The notes under the pieces: generated by a model
The model's database searches: none
Told to the model about the DNA's origin: nothing
The model's input: the letters and a program-made list of their open reading frames with translations, nothing else
Virus record (IMG/VR): IMGVR_UViG_3300020051_000095
Location: 1-23,324 of that record
Strand: one strand, 5' to 3'
Length of the DNA stretch: 23,324 bases
From: a virus
Shown: in pieces, positions 1 to 7,401 of the stretch
Layout: every line of letters begins with the position of its first letter
Position numbering within the stretch: the first letter of the stretch is position 1
Made by a program: the position numbers and the translations under genes

Positions 1-21
1 ATTGGTAAGCAAAATCTATGA
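1..21 (+). CDS. 3' end of an upstream gene (partial)
   Basis: Reading from base 1 gives six codons (IGKQNL) followed by TGA at 19-21, which overlaps the portal ATG at 18-20 as ATGA. Such 4-base overlaps are typical of co-translated phage genes, so this is probably the tail of the gene before the portal. In related phages that gene is often the large terminase, but nothing here identifies it. One other frame is also open across these bases, so the assignment is weak. Confidence 0.35.
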   Translation: MGKQNL

Positions 22-2414
22 ATAATCCATCACTAAAGAGTACAACATCTTTTCCAGATCAACTAGCTCCAGACAGCGAAAAGCAATCTAAGCAGTACGG
101 AGTAAGAGTAGGTAGGGCTATTGAGTCAGAGTGGTTTAGAGGTCAAGGTAGCGACTCCAGGTTTTACGACAACAAAGGAGTTTATCACAACCTAAGACTT
201 TACGCTATGGGCGAGCAGTCTATACAGAAGTATAAGGACGAGATGTCTGTTAATGGTGACATTTCTTACCTTAACTTAGACTGGACTCCACTACCTATTA
301 TACCTAAGTTTGTTGACATCGTTGTTAACGGTATGTCTAACAGACTTTTTGATGTTAAAGCAACAGCTGTGGATCCTATATCTACAGACAAAAGAGCTAA
401 CTATAAGAATAAGATACAAACTCAGATGGCTAATAAAGAGATCTTTGAAGAGATCGGAGCCATGCTTGGGCAGAATATGTTCTCAAGCGATCCTGATTTA
501 TTGCCTGAAAATGACGATGAGTTAGATCTTCATATGATGATAGACTACAAGGATTCTATTGAGATTGCTCAAGAGAAAGCCATTGAGTCTGTTTTCAAGA
601 TGAATGAGTACTTAGAGTTAAAGAAAAGAATTGACAAGGACATTACTGAGTTAGGAATAGGTGTTGCAAAACACTCATTCAACAGCCACGATGGTATAGT
701 ACTTGAATACGTAGACCCAGAGAATTTTGTTTACAGCCCTACAGACGATCCTAACTTCAAGGATTGCTACTACTTTGGTGAGGTTAAGAACATAAATATG
801 ACAGAGCTAAAGAAGATTAATCCAGACCTTACTAAGGATGATATGGAGAAAATCGCTCAGTCTTCTCAGAAGTGGGATCAGTATCAAGGAACTAGAGGTG
901 GAGCTAGAAACGAAACCTTTGACAAGAACACAGCTACTGTTTTGTACTTTGCTTATAAGACAGACAAAAATATTGTATACAAAAAGAAAATAACTAACTC
1001 AGGAGGAGAAAGAGTAATCAAGAGAGATGACTCATTCAATCCTGAAGAGAACGAGATGTTCGAGAGATTGTCTAAACGCATTGACGTTTGGTACGAGGGA
1101 GTTATGGTTTTAGGTACTGAGTACTTACTTAAGTGGGATGTAATGAAGAATATGGTTAGACCAAAGTCTTCTATGCAGAAAGTATACCCGCCTTATATAG
1201 TATCAGCTCCTAAGATGTATAAGGGTAGAATTGATTCATTAGTTAAGAGGATGATTCCTTTTGCTGATCAGATTCAACTTACACACTTAAAACTACAACA
1301 GATTGCTTCTAGAATGACACCAGATGGTGTGTACGTAGATCTAGATGGAATATCATCTATTAACCTAGGTAATGGAATGACTTACGATGCTGGAGAGGTT
1401 CTTAACCTTTACTTCCAGACTGGTTCTGTTTTGGGTAGATCAACAAACGAGATAGGTGAATTTAATCATGGTAAGATGCCAGTTCAGGAGCTTGCTTCTT
1501 CTGGATCAAACGCTAAGATTAGTTCATTAATTAATATGTACAACTACAACCTAAATATGATTAGGTCTGTAACTGGACTAAACGAAGCTAGAGATGGAAG
1601 TACTCCAGACTCTAATGCACTTGTTGGCGTACAAAAACTAGCAGCTCTTAACTCAAACACTGCAACTAGACATATCCTTCACGCTGGTATATACATTACT
1701 CAAAAACTAGCAGAGTGTGTTGCTTATAGAATATCTGATGTGTTAGAGTACTCTGATATGTCTGAAGACTTCGTGAAGAACATAGGAAGAGAAAGTATGA
1801 ATATTCTTAGAGAAATCAAAGACCTTCACTTTCACGACTTTGGTATCTTTATAGAGATACATCCTGACGAAGAAGAAAAGGCTGTGCTGGAACAAAACAT
1901 ACAATCTTCACTTGCTGCTCAGAAAATTGACATAGACGATGCTATTGATATTAGAATGGTAAGAAACTCTAAGATGGCTTCACAACTTCTTAAAGTACGT
2001 AAGAGACGTAAGGAGAAGATGGATCAGAAAAGACAGCAAGAGAATATTGCACTACAGTCTGAGGCAAACCAACAAGCTTCTTTAACAGCTGAACAAGGTA
2101 AGCAGCAAACTATTATGGCTCAAGGAGAGATTGATGCTAAGTTGGCACAGATGAAAGCTGAGTTCGAAATGCAAAAGATGCAGCAAGAGTTCCAGTTTAA
2201 GTCACAGCTTATACAACTTCAGAAAGGAATGGATGCTCAAATCAAAGGAGGAGAGATTCAGAATCAGCTTCAGAAAGAAAAGTATAAGGAGGATAGAAAA
2301 GATAAAAGGACAGAGAAACAAGCTAGTCAACAATCTAAACTAATCCAACAAAGACAACAAGACTTAAATCCAATAGACTTTGATGGTGCTGACTCTATAG
2401 GCTTAGACCTGTAA
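18..2414 (+). CDS. Portal protein
   Basis: A 798-residue protein that would form the dodecameric ring at one capsid vertex, through which DNA enters and leaves and to which the tail attaches. Its size fits the long portals of Bacteroidota podoviruses. The most telling stretch is about residues 473-560, with TNEIGEFNHGKMPVQEL, then RSVTGLNEARDGSTPDSNAL and an Asn/Ala/Thr-rich helix, a pattern I associate with portals of crAss-like and related phages. Residues from about 660 to 785 are a Gln/Lys/Glu-rich coiled coil that could form a long barrel into the capsid. The start at 18 overlaps the preceding stop by ATGA. It precedes a scaffold-like gene and the major capsid gene, the expected position for a portal. 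The family call rests on remembered patterns, not a search. Confidence 0.88.
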   Translation: MNNPSLKSTTSFPDQLAPDSEKQSKQYGVRVGRAIESEWFRGQGSDSRFYDNKGVYHNLRLYAMGEQSIQKYKDEMSVNGDISYLNLDWTPLPIIPKFVDIVVNGMSNRLFDVKATAVDPISTDKRANYKNKIQTQMANKEIFEEIGAMLGQNMFSSDPDLLPENDDELDLHMMIDYKDSIEIAQEKAIESVFKMNEYLELKKRIDKDITELGIGVAKHSFNSHDGIVLEYVDPENFVYSPTDDPNFKDCYYFGEVKNINMTELKKINPDLTKDDMEKIAQSSQKWDQYQGTRGGARNETFDKNTATVLYFAYKTDKNIVYKKKITNSGGERVIKRDDSFNPEENEMFERLSKRIDVWYEGVMVLGTEYLLKWDVMKNMVRPKSSMQKVYPPYIVSAPKMYKGRIDSLVKRMIPFADQIQLTHLKLQQIASRMTPDGVYVDLDGISSINLGNGMTYDAGEVLNLYFQTGSVLGRSTNEIGEFNHGKMPVQELASSGSNAKISSLINMYNYNLNMIRSVTGLNEARDGSTPDSNALVGVQKLAALNSNTATRHILHAGIYITQKLAECVAYRISDVLEYSDMSEDFVKNIGRESMNILREIKDLHFHDFGIFIEIHPDEEEKAVLEQNIQSSLAAQKIDIDDAIDIRMVRNSKMASQLLKVRKRRKEKMDQKRQQENIALQSEANQQASLTAEQGKQQTIMAQGEIDAKLAQMKAEFEMQKMQQEFQFKSQLIQLQKGMDAQIKGGEIQNQLQKEKYKEDRKDKRTEKQASQQSKLIQQRQQDLNPIDFDGADSIGLDL

Positions 2415-2427
2415 AATATATAAGTAT

Positions 2428-2435
2428 TATCTTTG
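2428..2435 (+). promoter_or_regulatory. Bacteroidota-type promoter -7 element
   Basis: TATCTTTG followed by C matches the TAnnTTTG -7 consensus used by the primary sigma factor of Bacteroidota. It lies between the portal stop and the scaffold-like gene, 22 bases before that ATG. No clear -33 TTG is present. The leader after it is A/T-rich (AAATTAAATTAAATC) with no Shine-Dalgarno sequence. Confidence 0.65.
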
Positions 2436-2457
2436 CGTAAAATTAAATTAAATCAAA

Positions 2458-3585
2458 ATGGAAGGAGTAACTTTTAGAGAGCTTGATGGCGATGGAAATC
2501 CTATTGAGCCACAACAAGTACAAGAGACCACTGTAGACGAAGTAGCTGAAACTGTAGATGAACAGTTAGAAACTGTAGATGAGCAGTTAGAAGCTGTAGA
2601 GGAACAAGTCGATGAGCCTCAAGTAGAAGAAACAACTGTAGAAGAAACTACAGAAAACAATGTACTAGAGCTAGACGAGAATAGTATTTTGTCTTACTTT
2701 AAAGATAAGCTTGGTAGAGAGTATGACTCTATCGAAGACGTTCTTAGACAACCTGAAGAAACCACTGTCCCAGAGGACGTGGCTAAGTACTTAGAGTACA
2801 AGAAAGAAACTGGACGCAGCTTCAATGATTTCCTAAACCTACAAAAGGATTGGAATGAAGTTGCAGATTCAGATGTTCTTAGAGAGTACTATAAGGAGTC
2901 GAAGCCGCACCTTGATGATAGTGAAATAAACTATCTGCTAGAAGATAATTTCTCTTACGATGAAGAATTGGATGATGAGAGAGATATTAAGAAAAAGCAG
3001 ATAGCAATTAAAGAAGAATTATACAAGGCTAGAAACCACTTTGAAAGTATGAAGGAAAAGTTCAAGGCTCCGCTTGAGTCAAGTGCTGCTTCTCTTCCAG
3101 ATGACTATCAAGAGGCTTACAGCTTTTATAATGACTATAAACAGAAATCAGCGACAGAAGAACAAATTCTAGAGCAGAGGTCTAAAGTTTTTGCTGAGAA
3201 AACAAATGCTTTATTCAATGAGGAGTTCAAAGGTTTTGAATTTAACCTCGGAGATAAGAAAGCTGTGTTCGAAGTAAAAGACGCATCTACGGTAAAACAG
3301 ACACAGTCTGATATATCTAATTTTTTTAGTAGGCATCTTGATGATAATGGCTTTATAAAGGATCCAAAGTCATACCACAAAGAGATGTACGCAGCTACAA
3401 ACGCTGACACAATAGCAAGACATTTTTACGAGCAAGGCTTAGCCGACGCAACTAAAGATATTGTTAAGGAAACTAAGAATATAGATATGGACGTTAGAAC
3501 TAACGCCAGCGTAGATTCAAAAGCACCTAAGTTCAGAATAGTTGACTCTGGAGATGATTTCACCATGAAAATTAAAAAACGCTAA
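2458..3585 (+). CDS. Scaffold-like acidic capsid assembly protein
   Basis: A 375-residue, highly charged and mostly helical protein. The N-terminal ~70 residues are strongly acidic and include three consecutive heptads (ETVDEQL, ETVDEQL, EAVEEQV). The middle (about 175-260) is Glu/Lys-rich and likely coiled coil. The C-terminus is basic, ending KIKKR. An acidic, helical protein with a basic C-terminus, encoded between portal and major capsid genes, is the usual profile of a scaffolding protein that guides capsid assembly. I do not recognise a specific family, and no protease signature is visible. It ends 12 bases before the capsid gene, so the two are probably co-transcribed. A minor structural protein is the main alternative. 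Confidence 0.62.
   Translation: MEGVTFRELDGDGNPIEPQQVQETTVDEVAETVDEQLETVDEQLEAVEEQVDEPQVEETTVEETTENNVLELDENSILSYFKDKLGREYDSIEDVLRQPEETTVPEDVAKYLEYKKETGRSFNDFLNLQKDWNEVADSDVLREYYKESKPHLDDSEINYLLEDNFSYDEELDDERDIKKKQIAIKEELYKARNHFESMKEKFKAPLESSAASLPDDYQEAYSFYNDYKQKSATEEQILEQRSKVFAEKTNALFNEEFKGFEFNLGDKKAVFEVKDASTVKQTQSDISNFFSRHLDDNGFIKDPKSYHKEMYAATNADTIARHFYEQGLADATKDIVKETKNIDMDVRTNASVDSKAPKFRIVDSGDDFTMKIKKR
2548..2610 (+). repeat. Three 21-base heptad-coding repeats
   Basis: Three tandem 21-base units (2548-2568, 2569-2589, 2590-2610) encode ETVDEQL, ETVDEQL and EAVEEQV. The first two differ by one base and the third has drifted. They keep the frame and extend the acidic coiled-coil N-terminus of the scaffold-like protein. 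Confidence 0.85.
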
Positions 3586-3597
3586 AACAAAAAACAA

Positions 3598-4935
3598 ATG
3601 GCTGTAACTTTATCAGGTGTTGGTGGTGCATTAACCCCAGCTCCTTCAAAATCAACACTTTCAACAAACTATATTGGATCAAGCATTGAGTTCACTTCTC
3701 AGTACTTACCAGAAGTTTACGAAAAAGAATTCGAGAAATACGGAAACCGTTCTGTATCTTCTTTTTTAAGAATGGTAGGCGCTGAAATGCCTTTTGCTTC
3801 TGATGTTATTCAGTGGGCAGAGCAAGGACGTCTACACTTAGCTGTATCAGGTGCTACTAGATCAGGTGATGAAATCACTTCTGCTGGTCACCCATTCAGA
3901 TTAAACCAAACAGTTATCATCACTGACGCTACTGGTGTTCAAGACAAAGCTCTTGTAACAGTTGTTGGAGCTGACTCTTTCGAGGTTGCTTCTTACTCTG
4001 GAGCTACTTTAGACGCTGCATTAGCTGCTGATGGATTAAGTGTTTACGCTTTTGGTTCTGAGTTCAAAAAAGGAACTGCTGGAATGGAAGGTTCTTTAGA
4101 GGCTGCAAAAGATATTCGTTCAACTACTCCTATTATCTTAAAAGATAAGTACGAAGTAAACGGTTCTGACATGGCTCAGATCGGATGGATTGAAGTAACA
4201 ACTGAGAATGGCGCAACAGGATACTTATGGTACTTGAAGTCTGAGCACGAAACAAGATTACGTTTCGAAGATTACTTAGAGACTTCTATGATCGAAGGAA
4301 GACCTGCTGCTGCTGGATCAGCTGCTGCTAACGCTGGATACAATGGTACTAAAGGTTTATTCTACGAAGTAGAAGACAGAGGTAACATCGCGTCTGGATC
4401 TATCGATACTAAAGGCGATATTGAAAACATCATCAAATTGTTAGACAAAGAAGGAGCAATCCAAGAAAACGTAATCTTCAACAACAGAGCTAAATCTTTC
4501 GAGATTGACAATGTTCTTGCTGGATTAAACAACTTCGGATCTGCTGGTGCTTCTTTTGGTTTATTCGACAACGATGAGTCTATGGCTTTATCTTTAGGAT
4601 TCAAAGGATTCAACTTAGGATATGACTTCTACAAAACTGACTGGAAATACTTAAACGATCCAACAACTGGAGGTCTTTCTTCTGGTGTTGATGGATTGAT
4701 TGTTCCTGTTGGTTCTAAAACTATCTACGATCAAGTATTAGGAAAGAACGCTACAGTTCCTTTCTTACACGTGAAATATAGAAAGTCAGAAGCAGAAGAC
4801 AGAAAGTACAAATCATGGGTTGTAGGATCTGCTGGTGGTGCATCTACTAGTGACCTTGACGCAATGCAAGTACACTTCTTATCTGAAAGAGCTCTATGTG
4901 TAATGGGAGCAAACAACTTCGTATTATTGAAGTAA
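3598..4935 (+). CDS. Major capsid protein
   Basis: A 445-residue protein that I read as the HK97-fold major capsid protein, the shell subunit. It follows the portal and scaffold-like genes and is closed by a strong hairpin. Residues 1-83 contain a helical N-arm (SSFLRMVGAEMPFASDVIQW). Residues 84-160 form a small Ala/Val/Gly-rich beta segment that looks like an inserted surface domain. The C-terminal VHFLSERALCVMGANNFVLL is the kind of ending I associate with capsid proteins of Bacteroidota podoviruses. Codon use is more uniform than in neighbouring genes, rich in TTA, GCT and GGA, as expected for the most abundant virion protein. The leader AAAACAAAAAACAA before the ATG is A-rich and lacks a Shine-Dalgarno sequence. 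Family membership is from memory, not a search. Confidence 0.88.
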   Translation: MAVTLSGVGGALTPAPSKSTLSTNYIGSSIEFTSQYLPEVYEKEFEKYGNRSVSSFLRMVGAEMPFASDVIQWAEQGRLHLAVSGATRSGDEITSAGHPFRLNQTVIITDATGVQDKALVTVVGADSFEVASYSGATLDAALAADGLSVYAFGSEFKKGTAGMEGSLEAAKDIRSTTPIILKDKYEVNGSDMAQIGWIEVTTENGATGYLWYLKSEHETRLRFEDYLETSMIEGRPAAAGSAAANAGYNGTKGLFYEVEDRGNIASGSIDTKGDIENIIKLLDKEGAIQENVIFNNRAKSFEIDNVLAGLNNFGSAGASFGLFDNDESMALSLGFKGFNLGYDFYKTDWKYLNDPTTGGLSSGVDGLIVPVGSKTIYDQVLGKNATVPFLHVKYRKSEAEDRKYKSWVVGSAGGASTSDLDAMQVHFLSERALCVMGANNFVLLK

Positions 4936-4942
4936 AATAAAC

Positions 4943-4980
4943 AATGGACGGGGATGGGTTCGCTCATCCCCTTATCCATT
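4943..4980 (+). terminator. Strong hairpin after the capsid gene, possible terminator
   Basis: GGGGATGGG (4950-4958) pairs with CTCATCCCC (4963-4971), with one G-U, around a TTCG tetraloop. An outer stem AATGGA (4943-4948) pairs with TCCATT (4975-4980) across a small internal loop. It sits 8 bases after the capsid stop. The following sequence TATTAAATC is not a U-tract, so it may be a weak terminator, or a 3' end that protects the capsid mRNA. Confidence 0.6.
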
Positions 4981-5008
4981 TATTAAATCAAATTAAATCA
5001 TAATTATA

Positions 5009-5767
5009 ATGGCAACAAAAAAAACACCAGCCACCCAAGAGTGGGAGGTTAAAGACAGAGTCTATGTCTTAAAAAATGGATCAACACCAGTAAACTTCAT
5101 ACTAAGATCCAGACACAGTAACAATAAACCACTACAATTTTTTGACGGTAGAATGCAGCGAGCTATGCGCTACGCTACAAACCAGTCATCTGTATTTATA
5201 GATGAGCAAATGGGTGATGCAACATTACCTCCTATTGTATTTGAAAATGGTAAATTGTTTGTATCAAAAGAAAATGTGTTACTACAAGAGTTTTTATCAA
5301 AATACCACCCAGACAACGGTAAGGTTTTTGTTGAGTTTGATGCGTCTAAAATTGCTGATGACGAGGTTAAGAACATTGACTTAGAGTTGGATGCTATGGT
5401 TCTTTGTCGTGAGATGGAGATTGAAGACCTTGAAGCAGTAGCCAGAGTCGTATTAAGAGGTAGAGTTACCGATATGAGCTCAAAAGAAATTAGAAGAGAT
5501 ATGCTTAACTACGCTAGAAAGAACCCTACTGAGTTCATTAACATAGCTAACGATGAGAATATCAAATTAAGAAATATTGCAATCAGATCAGTTGAGATGG
5601 GTGTACTAAGAGTACAAGACGATAACGTGACTGTTTGCTGGAATGACAAGAAAAAAGAAAAAGTTATTGTAGCTCCTTACGGGGAGAATGTATATAGTGC
5701 ACTAGCGAAGTTCTTTAAGACTGACGAAGGCCTTGATGTAATGCAAGCCATAGTCAATAAGCTTTAA
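5009..5767 (+). CDS. Conserved phage protein, probable head-associated
   Basis: A 252-residue soluble protein without signal peptide or membrane segment. The N-terminal half (about 10-110) is beta-rich and includes YVLKNGSTPVNFIL. A mixed middle section contains LELDAMVLCREMEIEDLEAV, followed by helical segments (SSKEIRRDMLNYARKNPTEF). The C-terminal stretch PYGENVYSALAKFFKTDEG looks conserved. I recall proteins of this type next to capsid genes in Bacteroidota phages, but no function is known to me. Its place between the capsid gene and the connector genes, and the terminator behind it, suggest a head or head-completion role. That role is inferred from context only. Confidence 0.72.
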   Translation: MATKKTPATQEWEVKDRVYVLKNGSTPVNFILRSRHSNNKPLQFFDGRMQRAMRYATNQSSVFIDEQMGDATLPPIVFENGKLFVSKENVLLQEFLSKYHPDNGKVFVEFDASKIADDEVKNIDLELDAMVLCREMEIEDLEAVARVVLRGRVTDMSSKEIRRDMLNYARKNPTEFINIANDENIKLRNIAIRSVEMGVLRVQDDNVTVCWNDKKKEKVIVAPYGENVYSALAKFFKTDEGLDVMQAIVNKL

Positions 5768-5784
5768 GATAGTATTACTCTAGG

Positions 5785-5819
5785 AAAAGGGGAGGTCAGA
5801 AATGATCTCCCTTTTTTTT
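5785..5819 (+). terminator. Intrinsic terminator closing the head module
   Basis: GGGAGGTCA (5790-5798) pairs with TGATCTCCC (5803-5811), with one G-U, around a GAAA tetraloop. The stem is followed at once by eight T (5812-5819). Upstream GAAAA can extend pairing with the T run. This is a textbook intrinsic terminator 18 bases after the preceding stop. Confidence 0.9.
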
Positions 5820-5820
5820 G

Positions 5821-5828
5821 TATTTTTG
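5821..5828 (+). promoter_or_regulatory. Probable -7 promoter element
   Basis: TATTTTTG matches TAnnTTTG and lies between the intrinsic terminator and the next ATG at 5845, a place where transcription would need to restart. The run of T from the terminator makes a chance match more likely than at the other sites, and no -33 element is clear. Confidence 0.5.
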
Positions 5829-5844
5829 TATCAAATAATAAGGT

Positions 5845-6531
5845 ATGATTAATCACGTTAGGAACACTGTTCTGACTATACTTAACAAGGAAAATAGAGG
5901 GTACTTGACGCCTGAGCAGTTCAATCTGTACGCTCAGCATGCGCAGCAGAATATATTTAACCTTTACTTTTCTGAGTACAGTAGAATGAGTACGATGAAG
6001 AATGCTAGGAGGCTTAGTCAAGACTACGGTGATAGGGTTAGAGATTTAAAGAACAAAATAGATAAGTTTACTACGGTTGTTAACCTACCTAAAAAAGACT
6101 CAGTTTACTTAAAGCCTTGTGATATGTATATGCCACACTCTTTACGAGCTAATGGTGTTGAGATAGATGAGGTGCCAGTTTACAAGGAAACATTCTTAGA
6201 TAACGCAAACCTTTGTGGTCCAACTGAAATGTATCCTGTTTATATAGACAAGAATAACTCTTACACAGTTAAACCTGATACTATAACTTGTGTAGAGCTA
6301 GTTTATAGCAGACAACCTAAAGACCCTAAGTGGACGTACGTTATGATTGGTGGTGAACCAATATTCAATAACAGCGCGAACGACTATATGGATTTTGAGT
6401 TAGGAGAGGAAGAAGAAGTTGCTTTAGTTATGGAAATCTGCAAGTTAGCGGGTGTATCAATAAGAGAAGCTGAGGTAACAAATGCTGCTATGGGGTTAGA
6501 TACTCAAGGAGCACAAAAAGAAACTATTTAA
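5845..6531 (+). CDS. Head-tail connector (ring) protein candidate
   Basis: A 228-residue protein. Its N-terminal ~75 residues look helical, with RGYLTPEQFNLYAQHAQQNI, a pattern I associate with a conserved structural protein encoded just after the capsid region in Bacteroidota podoviruses. The C-terminal half has beta character (CVELVYSRQPKDPKWTYVMI) and ends with an acidic helix (GEEEEVALVMEICKLAGVSI). Position and size match ring or adaptor proteins that dock below the portal. It begins a new transcription unit after the terminator and is separated by 3 bases from the next gene, so the two products may work together. The exact ring position is not determinable here. Confidence 0.6.
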   Translation: MINHVRNTVLTILNKENRGYLTPEQFNLYAQHAQQNIFNLYFSEYSRMSTMKNARRLSQDYGDRVRDLKNKIDKFTTVVNLPKKDSVYLKPCDMYMPHSLRANGVEIDEVPVYKETFLDNANLCGPTEMYPVYIDKNNSYTVKPDTITCVELVYSRQPKDPKWTYVMIGGEPIFNNSANDYMDFELGEEEEVALVMEICKLAGVSIREAEVTNAAMGLDTQGAQKETI

Positions 6532-6534
6532 GAA

Positions 6535-7401
6535 ATGGCTATAACTGATCAACAATACTATAGTGACTCTTCAAACTGGGGAGAAAGTCAATATGTAAAG
6601 CTATCTGACGTTATTAACAACTTTATGATTATAAATGTTGGTGACGGAAAACTGATAAACGACATATCAAGATTTGATGTAATATTCCACGCCAAAAGAG
6701 GCTTACAGGAGCTTCATTACGACGCTTTAAAGGAGGTTAGGTCTATAGAGATGGAAATGCCTGAAACACTTCAGATAACTCTTCCTAGAGACTACGTTGG
6801 CTTAGTTAGATTATCATGGGTTGATGACAGAGGAAGACTTCATCCTATGACTACTGGAAAACACACTACAAGCGTAGATAAGGCGTTCCTCCAGGACGAC
6901 CAGGGTAATATATTATTTTCAGCAGGCGCTGATGGAGAAGCTCTTGAAGGTACTCCACTCATGGATATACGTAACATGCAGGTTGCTGAAAGTCAAGATA
7001 CGAGTAACGATCCACTAAACGATTTCATTCAAGGAGGTAGGTTTGGAATGGATACTTCTACTGCAAACATAAATGGTACTTACAATGTAAACAAAAGCTT
7101 AGGTGTTGTTAGATTCAGTTCTGACGTGTACGGGAAGCTGATAGTTATGGAGTACCTTACTGATGGTCTTTCAGATGTTTCTGATTCTGACTTAAAGCTT
7201 CACAAGTTTGCAGAGGACTTTTTATACAAGTATATTCTTTATGAAGTTGTAAGGAATAAGTTTGGTATACAAGAGTATATAGTAACCAGAGCAAAGAGAG
7301 ATTATTTCGCATCTTTAAAGAACACCAAGTTGAGAATGATGGATGTACATCCTTTGGATATACTTCAGGCAATGAAAGGTAAAAATAAGTGGATTAGATA
7401 A
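6535..7401 (+). CDS. Tail tube/connector protein candidate (T7 gp11-like role)
   Basis: A 288-residue protein. The N-terminal helical part contains VKLSDVINNFMIINVGDGKL and FHAKRGLQELHYDALKEV. A beta-rich middle follows (QITLPRDYVGLVRLSWVDD), and the C-terminal helix contains FAEDFLYKYILYEVVRNKFG. This order is what I remember for the connector or tail-tube A type structural protein of Bacteroidota podoviruses, which joins the portal assembly to the muzzle. It starts 3 bases after the previous stop, and its own stop overlaps the next start by one base (TAATG), so all three genes are probably translated together. A specific match to T7 gp11 or P22 gp4 cannot be shown from sequence reading alone. 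Confidence 0.6.
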   Translation: MAITDQQYYSDSSNWGESQYVKLSDVINNFMIINVGDGKLINDISRFDVIFHAKRGLQELHYDALKEVRSIEMEMPETLQITLPRDYVGLVRLSWVDDRGRLHPMTTGKHTTSVDKAFLQDDQGNILFSAGADGEALEGTPLMDIRNMQVAESQDTSNDPLNDFIQGGRFGMDTSTANINGTYNVNKSLGVVRFSSDVYGKLIVMEYLTDGLSDVSDSDLKLHKFAEDFLYKYILYEVVRNKFGIQEYIVTRAKRDYFASLKNTKLRMMDVHPLDILQAMKGKNKWIR

